Assembly: GCA_963777435.1 (NCBI GenBank)
Contig: CAVZQT010000002.1
Span: 248,001-312,000, forward strand
DNA from: AP-15 sp963777435
GTDB lineage: Bacteria > Pseudomonadota > Alphaproteobacteria > ATCC43930 > CGMCC-115725
DNA: 64,000 nucleotides
Direction: 5' to 3'
Shown here: in pieces, positions 9,589 to 19,098 of the stretch
How positions within the stretch are numbered: the first letter of the stretch is position 1
How the letters are laid out: the number at the start of each line of letters is the position of its first letter
The notes under the pieces: generated by a model
Seen by the model: only the letters and a program-made list of their open reading frames with translations
Databases searched by the model: none
What the model was told of the DNA's origin: nothing
Position numbers and translations under genes: made by a program

Positions 9589-9610
9589 ACTCAATTATCG
9601 TATATTGAGT
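9589..9610. promoter_or_regulatory. Palindrome in divergent promoter region (candidate operator)
   Basis: ACTCAAT and ATTGAGT form a perfect 7-base inverted repeat around an 8-base spacer. It sits in the AT-rich centre of the 658-base divergent gap 9085-9742, about 130 bases before the sulfotransferase start. The size suits a dimeric regulator site. The rest of the gap has no convincing gene; one open frame through it (9415-9960) overlaps the sulfotransferase and has no recognisable features. Confidence 0.35.
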
Positions 9611-9742
9611 TTCTAGGTCTCGTTAATTATAAATGCGCATTAATCCGTTTGAGTAGCACATTGCCTTCACTGATAAATCAGATCATACTGACCGGCGCTT
9701 ACCCGGTGGCGGTGAGGGAGACCTTTTGTTCGGGGGTGCACC

Positions 9743-10759
9743 TTGACTGCGATTGGAGCCGAGTTGGCACGGGGCATTACGGCATGGGGCAGGTCGCGCC
9801 GAACCGAGCGCGAGCTTCCGGCAGACACCAAGCTCATCTTTTTGGTTGGCGCGCCGCGCAGCGGCACGACCTGGCTGCAGCTGCTGTTGGGAGCGTCGCC
9901 GACAATCGCAACTGCCGTGGAAACAGGTCTATTTTGTGGCTATCTAAGCTCGATGTTTGATGCTTGGCGGCATAATTGCCGTGTCGAAGCGCCGGTTGGA
10001 CTTCATCATTTGATCGACGAGGAGGGATATCTGGGGCTGATCCGCGATCTGGTTTCGAGCTTGATGGTGCGCATCTTGGCGACAAAACCCGGGGCCACGA
10101 TCGTTTTGGAAAAGACGCCCTATCATGTGCACCATTGGCGCAATATTCTTGCAGTGTTTCCAGAAGCGCATTTCATCCACATTATTAGGGACCCGCGGGC
10201 GGTCGTCGCATCGATACGCGCGGCAAGCCAAAGTTTTGGCGCGGATTGGGCGCCGCGTCGGCTCCCCGAGGCGTGCTCGTTGTGGGAGCGCTGCGTCAAA
10301 GCAGGCCGGGACATCGCCGGGGCGACGCCGAATTACTTCGAAGTGCGCTACAAGGATCTGAAGGACGACGGAATACCCACCTTGCAGTCGGTGTTCGCCT
10401 GGTGCGGGCTCGACCTTTCCAACGCGCAAGCAGCCGCCATTTTACGCGATCATCAAATCGACCAGCTTCGCTCGCCCAACGCGCCCCAAATAGCTCAGAC
10501 CTACGCCCGCCGATTACCGCACTTCTTTAGAAGAGGCGAGGTCGAAGGCTGGCGTTCCGATTTGACCCGGCGCGAGATCCGCCTCGTCGAGCATCTGACC
10601 GGCGCGCTGATGGCGGAGCTGGGGTATCTTCCAATGGAGCGCTCCGGGATGTCGTGGCAATCTGCCGCGGTCTTGGCCGCACTCTGCGCCGAATGGCTGC
10701 GCAGCGGCATGGCTTGGCGGCTGCACAATTATGCCAACGCATTGCGGCGAAGCTTCTAG
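9743..10759 (+). CDS. PAPS-dependent sulfotransferase
   Basis: A 338-residue sulfotransferase of the Sulfotransfer_1/3 superfamily, distinct from the Stf0 enzyme at 1312. The 5'-phosphosulfate loop LVGAPRSGTTWLQLLLG lies near residues 35-50. The 3'-phosphate-binding motif HIIRDPRAVVASIR is near 150. FEVRYKDL matches the usual region after it. The TTG start at 9743 is chosen because GGGGGT lies five bases upstream and no ATG precedes the loop. A second sulfotransferase in one export cluster strengthens the idea of a sulfated surface glycan. Alternative acceptors such as proteins or lipids cannot be excluded. Confidence 0.85.
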   Translation: MTAIGAELARGITAWGRSRRTERELPADTKLIFLVGAPRSGTTWLQLLLGASPTIATAVETGLFCGYLSSMFDAWRHNCRVEAPVGLHHLIDEEGYLGLIRDLVSSLMVRILATKPGATIVLEKTPYHVHHWRNILAVFPEAHFIHIIRDPRAVVASIRAASQSFGADWAPRRLPEACSLWERCVKAGRDIAGATPNYFEVRYKDLKDDGIPTLQSVFAWCGLDLSNAQAAAILRDHQIDQLRSPNAPQIAQTYARRLPHFFRRGEVEGWRSDLTRREIRLVEHLTGALMAELGYLPMERSGMSWQSAAVLAALCAEWLRSGMAWRLHNYANALRRSF

Positions 10760-10849
10760 GATTAGGAAAGTGGTAACGCTCTCACAGATAGGGTAAGAGC
10801 ATCGCGCCCGCTTCCGGCGGGTCGGATCTGAGGGCAAACCACGAATTCG

Positions 10850-12172
10850 ATGGCGCTACCGGTCATCTCGGTCGAGAATTTGTCAAAGCGCTACCTGGTC
10901 GGGCACCGCGCCGAGCAGACGATGGATGAGCGCTTCCCCAATTTTCGCGACATGCTGGAGCGCCACGTGCGCAACAGCGTGCGCAAGGCCGGCGACGTCT
11001 TTCGCGGCCGGCAGGTCGTGCAGGGCGACGCGATCGAGGAATTCTGGGCGCTCAAGGATGTCGGCTTCGACATCAATGAGGGCGAGGTCCTCGGCATTAT
11101 CGGCCGCAACGGCGCCGGCAAATCGACATTGCTCAAGATCTTGTCGCGCATCACCGAGCCGACTTCGGGCCGCGTCATCTTGCGCGGCCGTGTCGCAAGC
11201 CTGCTCGAAGTCGGCACCGGCTTTCACCCGGAACTCAGCGGCCGCGAGAATATCTATCTGAACGGCGCCATTCTCGGCATGACCCGCGCCGAGATCCGCA
11301 AAAAATTTGACGAGATCGTCGCCTTTGCCGAGGTCGACAGATTTCTCGATACTCCGGTCAAGCGCTATTCCTCGGGCATGTATGTACGCCTCGCCTTTGC
11401 CGTGGCGGCCCATCTCGAACCCGAAATCCTGATCGTCGACGAAGTTCTCGCGGTCGGCGACTCCGAGTTTCAGAAGAAATGCCTCGGCAAGATGAACGAT
11501 GTTTCGCGGCGCGACGGCCGCACGGTGTTGTTTGTCAGCCACAATATGGGCGCCGTCACCACTCTGTGCGCGACCACGCTGTGGCTCGAAGGTGGCGCCG
11601 TCCGCGAACGCGGCGCCACAAGGGAGGTAATCGGCAAATACCTGTCGCGCCGCAAGTCGGATTGGGAACAGTTCAAGCCCCTCGCTGACATCCCTCGAAA
11701 TCAATGGCTAAAAGATGACCGGCTGCGGTTTCGCTCGATCGAATGGCTCAGTGAGCTGCCATTGCGCCATGGAGAACCAGCCAGGGCGCGCATCAGCTTG
11801 ACGACGCGAGCCCCCGTCTCCGAAGTGACTGTCGCGATCGGATTTTCGATACCCGATGGCCCCCGGTTGCTGACCTACGAGACAGACTTTCAACAGGATT
11901 TCCGCCGCGACATTTCGACGCCCGGAGATTACTCGCTCGATGTGTCGATCGACACGCTGCCGCTGGCTCCCGACACCTACAGTCTGGATATCGGCGCCCG
12001 GTCGGGCGACAATCATGGCCTGGATTTTCTTCCGGGTTGTGCTCAGTTGGAAGTCATCAGCGGTCCCAAGACACCCGGATATCTCGTACGGAAAGGCGCA
12101 GCGGTAAGGCTCGCCAGCGACTGGTCCTGGCAATTCACCGGTCAAAAGGATAGGCTTGAACTGGTTCCATAA
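10850..12172 (+). CDS. ABC polysaccharide export ATPase with C-terminal domain (Wzt type)
   Basis: A 440-residue protein. Residues 1-250 are an ABC ATPase with Walker A GRNGAGKS (85-92), the signature region RYSSGMYVRLAFA and Walker B ILIVDEVLAVGD followed by the switch His in VSHNMG. Residues about 285-425 form an all-beta extension resembling the Wzt C-terminal carbohydrate-binding domain, which in E. coli O8/O9a binds the modified non-reducing end of the O-chain before export. It is therefore the likely partner of the permease at 6543. A Wzt-C-like domain together with nearby methyl- and sulfotransferases suggests that a terminal modification is read as an export signal. The ATG at 10850 is preceded by a weak GAGGG. 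Confidence 0.9.
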   Translation: MALPVISVENLSKRYLVGHRAEQTMDERFPNFRDMLERHVRNSVRKAGDVFRGRQVVQGDAIEEFWALKDVGFDINEGEVLGIIGRNGAGKSTLLKILSRITEPTSGRVILRGRVASLLEVGTGFHPELSGRENIYLNGAILGMTRAEIRKKFDEIVAFAEVDRFLDTPVKRYSSGMYVRLAFAVAAHLEPEILIVDEVLAVGDSEFQKKCLGKMNDVSRRDGRTVLFVSHNMGAVTTLCATTLWLEGGAVRERGATREVIGKYLSRRKSDWEQFKPLADIPRNQWLKDDRLRFRSIEWLSELPLRHGEPARARISLTTRAPVSEVTVAIGFSIPDGPRLLTYETDFQQDFRRDISTPGDYSLDVSIDTLPLAPDTYSLDIGARSGDNHGLDFLPGCAQLEVISGPKTPGYLVRKGAAVRLASDWSWQFTGQKDRLELVP

Positions 12173-12187
12173 CATGGCTCGGCGCAG

Positions 12188-12967
12188 ATGCCCGCTACGA
12201 CGAGAATCGTTCGTTTCACACGCAAGCCTTCGCACGAAAAATGGGCGGCCATCGAGGCCACCCTGCGCAGTATCAAACCGGCAATATCCGAAGAGCTTGC
12301 CAAGGCAAATCAGCTCAAGAACCGGCTACGCCATGCCTTCGCGCATGTCAGGGCCCAGGGTATTGAGTTCGACGCTGGTCTTGGCGACTCGGCCAGCCTG
12401 CTCTATGCCCTGACCCGCTCGAAAAAACCCGCTACCTGCGTCGAAATCGGTTCTGCAAGAGGGAAATCAGCCTGCTATATCGGCATGGCCCTGAAAGAGA
12501 ATGGATCGGGCAGGGTCTTCGCGATCGATCCGCACAGCTCTACTGCCTGGAATGATCTGGGGTCGGTGGATTCGTTCGAGATGTTCCGGGCTAATATCGC
12601 GGCTCTCGGTCTGCAGGACCAGGTCACTATCGTGCGCGCGACATCCGAACAGGCGGCACAAGGTTGGGATAAACCGATCGACCTCTTGTTCATTGACGGC
12701 GACCATACTTATGAGGGTGTAAAACGCGACTGGGAATTGTTTGCTCGGCACGTTACCCCGTTCGGGCTTGTCGTGTTCCACGATACGATGTGGGATCTAC
12801 CCCCCTATCGCGATTACAGCTGGGCGCGGGCGGATATGGGAGTGCCGCGCTTTGTCGATGAACTGCGCCAGCAGGGATATCCCGCTCTGACGATCGATAA
12901 AGATTACGGGCTGACGATGGTGCAGCCGGTTCTAGGCGGGTACCCTCTCCGCAGCCCTCCGGTTTAA
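12188..12967 (+). CDS. Class I SAM-dependent methyltransferase (Methyltransf_24-like)
   Basis: A 259-residue enzyme. TCVEIGSARGKSACYIG is the SAM-binding glycine-rich loop, VFAIDPHS the ribose-binding acidic strand, and LLFIDGDHTYEGVKRDWE the hallmark of Methyltransf_24/cephalosporin-hydroxylase-like methyltransferases. VVFHDTMWD follows as the next strand. It begins 16 bases after the Wzt-type gene, so it is probably co-transcribed. It could methylate a sugar hydroxyl of the exported glycan, and a terminal methyl group would fit the Wzt C-terminal domain. The acceptor is unknown. Confidence 0.83.
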   Translation: MPATTRIVRFTRKPSHEKWAAIEATLRSIKPAISEELAKANQLKNRLRHAFAHVRAQGIEFDAGLGDSASLLYALTRSKKPATCVEIGSARGKSACYIGMALKENGSGRVFAIDPHSSTAWNDLGSVDSFEMFRANIAALGLQDQVTIVRATSEQAAQGWDKPIDLLFIDGDHTYEGVKRDWELFARHVTPFGLVVFHDTMWDLPPYRDYSWARADMGVPRFVDELRQQGYPALTIDKDYGLTMVQPVLGGYPLRSPPV

Positions 12968-12970
12968 TCT

Positions 12971-14614
12971 ATGTTTCTTTACCTGCCCCCTGTTCGTGAC
13001 AAGCTCGACCGCTTCGCGCGCAAGCGCCCGTCCGACCGGTGGCAGGCGATCAAGGCAACTCTGCAAAGCTTTAATCAGCAAATAGCCGCCGCGCCTACTC
13101 GGATGCGGGCGGCCCTGGACGAGCGCTACCGGCGCAGGCAGGTGTTCCGCGACATCTACAAGCGGCATCTCTGGGGCAATGATGGGCAGTCGCCCTTTTT
13201 TTCCGGCGTCGGCTCACGCGGTGAATATGCCGCAGTTTATGTCAACGGGATGGCGGAATTGCTCCAACGCCACATCCAGGAACTCGGACGGCCGCTGACC
13301 GTTGTCGATCTCGGCTGCGGCGATTTTGAGGTCGGGCGGGAACTCGTCGCAAGGATCCCCGACCTGGCCTATATCGGCTGCGACATCGTGCCGGAGCTGA
13401 TCGAACACAACACCAGGAATTACGCAACCGACCGCATCAGCTTTCGTCGACTCGACATCGTCACCGATCCTCTTCCCATTGCGGATGTGTGTCTGGTCCG
13501 CCAGGTATTGCAGCATCTTTCCAATGCGGAAATCATAAAATTTGTTCGGCGGGCAAATTATCGATACCTGTATGTCACAGAAGACCATCCGGCCATACGC
13601 ATTGGGCCTGCCAATCCCGACAAAATTACCAACGCCGATGTCCGGTTTGACTGGTATTCAGGGCGCGGACGCGGGGTCGAGCTTGATCAACCACCATATT
13701 GTCTAGTAACCGAGGAAATGTTCCGGACCTGCGAGCGCAGGAATGAAACTATCATTACAGAACGCGTCCTGTCGTCAGCTCCGAGCTTGCCCGCTGGGGT
13801 GAGGCGGCGTGCTCCGGCGACAGCCTCTGGCCCAGACCTTATAGCGGCTTCGATTTTCCAGACCTGGAAGTCCAAAGTAGACATTCCGCCGAAATTTGCC
13901 AAGTGGATGTCGAGCTTCGACATTATGAACCCGGATTTCGATCATCTACTGTGGGATGACAACGATAATCGACAGTTTATTGCATCTTATTATAATTGGT
14001 TTCTGCCCGTATATAATTCCTACCCACGCGAGATCTATCGAGCTGACGCGATCCGATATTTTTATCTCTACACCTTCGGCGGAATTTACGCCGATATGGA
14101 TGCAGAATGCTTGAAACCATTGGATAATCTTCTTGGTCGCGGCGATGTTCTCGTTGGCAGAATGGGGAATGACGCGGACCATCCGCATTCGATTCCGAAT
14201 GCCACGATGGCATCTAAGCCCCGACAAGAGTTTTGGCTGTTGGCCATTTGGATGCTCGTGGCTGCCGCTGGACAAACGCGGTGGCCTAAACCCGAAGAAG
14301 TTACTGGCCCGGTCGTATTGAAATCAGCGGTAGACCTATATCTCGGCCAAGCTAGTTTCGGGGCGAATTCAAGGGTGCGATCCGCGATCCGAGATATTGT
14401 AAATCTGCTGCCCCCAGATCTCTACCCTAGACCGAAAAGATCAAACGTTCAGATACTCCCAAATCGTGAATGGTTTCCCATAGATTGGACTGACCCCATT
14501 CATTGGAAGGTAAGCCGAGATTTCCTCCAGAACGAATTGCTAGACGACTCCACCAAAAGAGAGCTTTTTCCGTTGTCATCAATGATTTCTTATTGGGCGC
14601 ATTCGTGGGATTGA
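12971..14614 (+). CDS. Bifunctional methyltransferase-glycosyltransferase
   Basis: A 547-residue fusion. The N-terminal half contains a class I methyltransferase: LTVVDLGCGDFEVG near residues 109-122, YIGCDIVPELIE, and CLVRQVLQHLSNAEI. From about residue 294 a DXD sugar-binding glycosyltransferase begins. IFQTWKSKVDIPPKF is the typical start of Gly_transf_sug (OCH1-like) enzymes. It continues with YRADAIRYFYLYTFGGIYAD and the metal-binding DMDAE. There is no signal peptide. It starts four bases after the previous methyltransferase stop. The fusion suggests that one polypeptide transfers and methylates the same sugar, perhaps capping the chain; this coupling is inferred. Confidence 0.85.
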   Translation: MFLYLPPVRDKLDRFARKRPSDRWQAIKATLQSFNQQIAAAPTRMRAALDERYRRRQVFRDIYKRHLWGNDGQSPFFSGVGSRGEYAAVYVNGMAELLQRHIQELGRPLTVVDLGCGDFEVGRELVARIPDLAYIGCDIVPELIEHNTRNYATDRISFRRLDIVTDPLPIADVCLVRQVLQHLSNAEIIKFVRRANYRYLYVTEDHPAIRIGPANPDKITNADVRFDWYSGRGRGVELDQPPYCLVTEEMFRTCERRNETIITERVLSSAPSLPAGVRRRAPATASGPDLIAASIFQTWKSKVDIPPKFAKWMSSFDIMNPDFDHLLWDDNDNRQFIASYYNWFLPVYNSYPREIYRADAIRYFYLYTFGGIYADMDAECLKPLDNLLGRGDVLVGRMGNDADHPHSIPNATMASKPRQEFWLLAIWMLVAAAGQTRWPKPEEVTGPVVLKSAVDLYLGQASFGANSRVRSAIRDIVNLLPPDLYPRPKRSNVQILPNREWFPIDWTDPIHWKVSRDFLQNELLDDSTKRELFPLSSMISYWAHSWD

Positions 14615-14642
14615 AATCGGGCGCCTCCGCATCCAAAGCTCA

Positions 14643-15533
14643 TTAACCGCAATGTTCAGGTAATTTAATATATCTCGTGATGTAAGGAGCCCAAAATTCA
14701 CGATCATGCTTCGACCAGGCGTGACATCCAAACGGGAGCTGATTTCGATTGAGCGCGAACAGTTGTCTGGGATTTCCTTCTATGCTGAACTTCCTGGCCT
14801 CCTCGACCGGCGCCACCTTGAACCAGGAGAAATTTCGCGCGGCAATCAGGCCCCAAAACAGGTCCTCGTGCACACTGAAATCGTTTAGGGGATAAAAGGT
14901 ATTATTTCCAAAAACTAAATTTCGGAGCGCGGTTCGCAGACTGTCACAACGCCGGTTCTTCTCCCGAAACTCCCATGTGAGGACATTGACAAGCTCTATT
15001 GGCGCAGAAGCCGGTCCATGGAGCAGTTCCCGCGGCTTCCATATATAAGAGAAGGAACGAAGAACCCGGAGGGCAGTGCGGGTGCGCCGCAGCGACAACC
15101 CGCCATTTCCTACCCCCAGAAAAGACAATTCGGGAGAGCATTTATCGAATCCGTAGAACCACGGTGCGCCGATGTAGTCATACCCAGCGTCGCACCAGTA
15201 GTTCAAGTCATCCCTAAATACAAACGCATCCAGTTCATAGAAGAGGATGTAATCATAGTGCCGAAATTTCCAGTATAATAAGGGACTTATTTTCAGACGA
15301 TTGAAATTTTCATATGTGCTTTGCCACCAGGGATCAATAGGACAGAAAATTAGGGATTCCCCACTCCTCCGATATTCTGACACGTCCATGCCCGAGGGAT
15401 GGACGATCACGATATCGTGTCCACCGAGAACGGATACACATTGCTGCAAAGAGAGGGTCTCATCCTGCTTCATGTTTGGCTTGTGGACCAAAACCAGAAT
15501 CACAGCCCGCTTGCGACGCGCAGCCCCGCTCAT
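14643..15533 (-). CDS. DUF5672 glycosyltransferase-like protein
   Basis: A 296-residue protein with the pattern of DUF5672, a GT-A-like family often found in polysaccharide loci. It has an N-terminal AVILVLVHKPN strand, YDYILFYELDAFVFRDDL (DXD-like Glu/Asp cluster), YIGAPWFYG and VGNGGLSLRRT, which matches the acceptor loop. No membrane segment is seen. It is encoded opposite to its neighbours. Biochemical activity is not established for the family, so the sugar-transfer role is inferred from fold motifs and context. Confidence 0.72.
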   Translation of the reverse strand: MSGAARRKRAVILVLVHKPNMKQDETLSLQQCVSVLGGHDIVIVHPSGMDVSEYRRSGESLIFCPIDPWWQSTYENFNRLKISPLLYWKFRHYDYILFYELDAFVFRDDLNYWCDAGYDYIGAPWFYGFDKCSPELSFLGVGNGGLSLRRTRTALRVLRSFSYIWKPRELLHGPASAPIELVNVLTWEFREKNRRCDSLRTALRNLVFGNNTFYPLNDFSVHEDLFWGLIAARNFSWFKVAPVEEARKFSIEGNPRQLFALNRNQLPFGCHAWSKHDREFWAPYITRYIKLPEHCG

Positions 15534-15774
15534 GAGCGGAAGCTTCTGTGGTTTTTGAGTTCCAGGAGATTACGGGTCACCAGCTAGCTCGCTCTCGCTT
15601 GGCGGCCACAACCTTACGCGCTTATTGGAATACGCTCCCATCCGTCAAGAGCTTCGATTATTCGATCGATGCACAACGCCGATCCCCGAGAGGCTCAACG
15701 TGGGCCTCCGCGTTTGGCAGCACAAGCCTCATTAATGATATAAAAATCTACGTCTCAACTCAGGACAAGCGTCC

Positions 15775-17068
15775 ATGCGGACCGTGCCATACGGTGGTTA
15801 CTTAATGCGTAGCACGACGGCGATCACTCAGCGAGCACGATATTATCGGCTTCAGGGCTCGAGCGGAGGCAGTTCGTCTTTGATTGAGCGATCCCGTCGC
15901 CGCTCCGGCAAGGATATGCTCATTGTTTTTGATCCTGGACTGATCGGATTTGCCGGTCATCATTTGGAGTTGGCCCGCCTTATCAAGGCGGAACTCTCGG
16001 CTGAATTCGACGTCAGGTTTTATGCGAATTTTGAGGCGGCAAACCGGATTATTACGGAATTGCCGGCTCAGCCGGCTTGTTCTGGATCATTGTATGTTCA
16101 CTCTAAAGACTTCCGCGTCGCTAATGAAGAACAACGAGCGTCTCTGACGTTGTCGCTCCGCAAAATCGATCTGAGACAGCTTACGCCCAAAACGACCTTT
16201 GTTATGCACACCGTTACGGTATATCAACTTACTGGCTTGGCAGATTGGTTTACCGCTCTGCCCCCGGCGCATCGACCAAAGTTGTTTCTTCAATTCCAGT
16301 TTCCGCTCGAATTTGGCGTTGAGCGCGAGATCAGACTGGCCCGTTGCGGTACAAGCCGCTCGTGAGGCCGCCAATCGATTAGCGCAGGCCGGGAATGTTG
16401 TTTTTGCGACAAACACTGATTTGCTGAAGCTACGGTTATCAAACCAGCTCGGACATCCTTTGCGATTGATGCCTCTTCCAACTCGCTGGCCGAATGCGAT
16501 AAAAGATAGGTCCCCTACATCAGGAGTGGTATTCGGATTTTATGGGGGCCTTCGAACAGAAAAGGGTGCTCGTATTCTCGGTGACGCGATTGTACCTTTT
16601 GTGAGTCGTTATCCAGACACTAATTTTATCGTTCAAGCACCCCCTATGGAGACCGACCAGAGTGCTTTGCGCCAGTTATCGAACATACCGAGAGTAGAGA
16701 TAATAAGGGAGAATTTTACAAATAAGGATGCTTATTTTACCGAAGTATGTCGATCACACTTTATTCTGTTGCCATACGACCCTTCAAGCTATGCCGTGCG
16801 GACATCGACTGTACTAATTGAGGCGCTGGGGCTGGGGCGTCCGGTGATCACGACGAACGGGACCTGGATGGCGCATCAATTGCGCCAGCGCCCGGGCGCT
16901 GGGCTCATCATGGTGTCGTACACTGCGGGCGCGCTCTATGATTGCCTCGAAGCAGCACGCGCGACGATCCTGTCGCGACCATGGAAGCCCCAGGTCGATC
17001 ACGAGATCATTTCTTCCAACAGCCCGTTGGCCTTTTGTGCCGCCCTGGTGAAGGCAATTCAGGAATGA
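15775..17068 (+). pseudogene. GT-B glycosyltransferase, frameshifted
   Basis: Two frames together encode one glycosyltransferase-like protein of about 430 residues. The upstream frame (15775-16365) has LIVFDPGLIGFAGHHLELAR and ends soon after the strand LFLQFQFPLEFGV. The downstream frame resumes with SARSDWPVAVQAAREAANR. It continues with FGFYGGLRTEKGARIL, a RVEIIRENF strand and the C-terminal donor-binding region TSTVLIEALGLGRPVITT. Removing one T of the pair at 16319-16320 joins the frames exactly (EFGVSARSDW). The start could be 15775, ATG 15805 or ATG 15916. It is either a real one-base insertion or a sequence error; the reading elsewhere is intact. Confidence 0.75.
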
Positions 17069-17279
17069 TGGTTTTCGATGGGAACGGATTACGACCGGCG
17101 AATAATGGCAACTCTCTAGAAGTCCACGTGCCAATTCCATTGCCGATTGTCTTCGGCAACTTTCCGAAACGCCATACAGGAGGGGTAATACCAGGAGGCC
17201 TTTGAGGAGGGGTAATCCCAACCCTTACCAAGATAATCCCATTCTCTCCGAAGCTTGGGTATCCTTGTAGCTAAGGTGC

Positions 17280-17288
17280 GGCGCATCT
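17280..17288. repeat. 9-bp target-site duplication of IS copy 1
   Basis: GGCGCATCT at 17280-17288 is repeated exactly at 18703-18711, directly flanking the first IS copy. Removing one copy plus the element restores the methyltransferase frame (KMR-RTLATR). Confidence 0.93.
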
Positions 17289-18702
17289 GAGCTATGGGCG
17301 GAAGTTGGTGACGGGCTGACGGGATGAAGGCGGCGTATCGTGGGGGTGTTCGCGCCTCCACTTCTCCCGCAAAGGAGTGATACGCCGTGTCCGATGCTAA
17401 CGTCGTCAAGCTGCTTCAACCAGGGTCATTCGCCGACCCGCTCACCGAGGTGCTGCGCAACGGAGCGCGCGCCCTACTGGCCCAAGCGATCGAGGCCGAG
17501 GTGGCCGAATTCCTGGCCAAGCATGTCGATCTGAAGACCGCTACTGGCCTGAACCGCATGGTCCGGCACGGGCATCTGCCTGAACGCGAGGTGATGACCG
17601 GCATTGGCCCGGTCGGCGTGCGCCAACCGCGCGTGCGCGACCGTGGCGCTGCCGATGATGCCGGGCGCATCCGCTTCACCCCCGCGATCCTGCCGCCCTA
17701 TGCACGGCGCTCCCGCAGCCTGGAGGTGCTGATCCCGATCCTTTACCTGAAAGGCATCTCGACCGGCGATTTCGAGGAGGCGCTTGCGGCCCTGCTCGGC
17801 AAGGATGCGCCGGGCCTGTCGGCCTCGACCATTGCCCGGCTGAAGGAGGTCTGGATCGACGAGCACGAGCACTGGAAGAAGCGCGATCTGTCGGCCAAGC
17901 GCTACGTCTACGTGTGGGCCGACGGCATTTACCTGCAGGCCCGCCTCGAAGACGCCAAGCAATGCATCCTGGTGATCATCGGCGCGACGCCGGAGGGCAG
18001 GAAGGAGCTGCTCGGCTTCACTGACGGCGCGCGCGAAAGCGCGCAGGATTGGCGCGAGCTGCTGATCGATTTGCAGAACCGAGGCCTGGTCGTCACGCCC
18101 GAACTCGCCGTCGCCGACGGCGCGCTTGGCTTCTGGAAGGCGCTCGGCGAGCTGTGGCCGGCCACACGCGAGCAACGCTGCTGGGTGCACAAGACCGCCA
18201 ACGTCCTCAACAAACTGCCGAAAAGCCAGCAGCCCAAAGCCAAGCGGGCTTTACAGGAGATCTGGATGGCGGAGACGAGCAAGGACGCCGAGGCCGCGTT
18301 CGACGCCTTCATCGCAGCCTACAAGTTGAAATACGATAAGGCCGCCGAGTGCCTGGCAAAGGATCGCCAGGCCCTGCTCGTATTCTACGATTTCCCTGCC
18401 GAACACTGGAAACATCTGCGGACCTCGAACCCGATCGAGAGCACCTTTGCCACCGTACGGCATCGCACGATCCGCTCGAAGGGCTGCCTGTCGAATAGGA
18501 CGGCGCTCGCCATGGTATTCAAGCTCGTCGATGCGGCGCAGAAAAGCTGGCGCAGGCTCGATGGCCACAACCAGTTGCCCAAGCTCATTCAAGGTGTCAG
18601 GTTCACTGACGGGATCGAAGTCGCCGCCAACCCGACGTCCTCGCAATCCCGAACCGCCGCCGCCTGAACCCTTGGACCATCACCAAAATTCGGCGATAGC
18701 TC
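17289..18702 (+). mobile_element. IS256-family insertion sequence, copy 1
   Basis: A 1414-base element. Its left end is GAGCTATGGGCGGAAGTTGG and its right end, read inward, is GAGCTATCGCCGAATTTTGG. These terminal inverted repeats match at about 20 of 26 positions. It carries one transposase gene and is flanked by a perfect 9-bp duplication, in line with the 8-9 bp usual for IS256-family elements. The near-identical second copy at 19108-20521 lies in opposite orientation 405 bases away. Confidence 0.93.
17387..18667 (+). CDS. IS256-family transposase (copy 1)
   Basis: A 426-residue mutator-type (IS256) transposase of full family length. The DDE catalytic triad can be placed at Asp179 (VWADGIY), Asp244 (VADGALGFWKAL) and Glu351 (SNPIESTFATVRHRT). 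The zinc-knuckle-like RCWVHKTANVLNKLP lies between the second Asp and the Glu, as in the family. The GTG start at 17387 follows AGGAG. Intact and presumably active. It differs from copy 2 at residue 237 (Thr here, Ala there). Confidence 0.95.
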   Translation: MSDANVVKLLQPGSFADPLTEVLRNGARALLAQAIEAEVAEFLAKHVDLKTATGLNRMVRHGHLPEREVMTGIGPVGVRQPRVRDRGAADDAGRIRFTPAILPPYARRSRSLEVLIPILYLKGISTGDFEEALAALLGKDAPGLSASTIARLKEVWIDEHEHWKKRDLSAKRYVYVWADGIYLQARLEDAKQCILVIIGATPEGRKELLGFTDGARESAQDWRELLIDLQNRGLVVTPELAVADGALGFWKALGELWPATREQRCWVHKTANVLNKLPKSQQPKAKRALQEIWMAETSKDAEAAFDAFIAAYKLKYDKAAECLAKDRQALLVFYDFPAEHWKHLRTSNPIESTFATVRHRTIRSKGCLSNRTALAMVFKLVDAAQKSWRRLDGHNQLPKLIQGVRFTDGIEVAANPTSSQSRTAAA

Positions 18703-19098
18703 GGCGCATCTTTGTGCGACTTGTCATGCTCGGGCGAGTAGTGGAGGCGAAAAGTTCGTAGGCCGGATAGGTCAGAATGTGTTCAACGACCCGCGAGATC
18801 GCCGGATAATAGGTATCATCGAGGATTACGACGCCCCCGACACTGAGCATCTTATTAATGTAAAAAAAATCTACCAGCACGTGATCAAAGGTGTGAACGC
18901 CATCAATAATCGCTGCCTGTATACGGGTTCCTCCTGCCATAAGGGACGGCAACTCAAGCTCAGACGGCTCTTCGTGAAACTCGATGAAATGCTGGTATCC
19001 CGCCCGAGCGATATTTTTCAAACCTATCCCACCCCAGAGAGAGGTTTGCGCGGGGTCGATGACGATATGGGTGGCCGCCTTAGCATTGGTTGCGAGCG

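Noticed and set aside
9415..9960. Possible 181-codon gene before the sulfotransferase
   Set aside because: It overlaps the sulfotransferase in another frame, lacks recognisable motifs and runs through the AT-rich promoter region.
17182..17228. Repeated GGAGGGGTAAT as a regulatory repeat
   Set aside because: It lies inside the C-terminal coding block of the split methyltransferase (DYPSS and YYPSC codons), so coding explains it.
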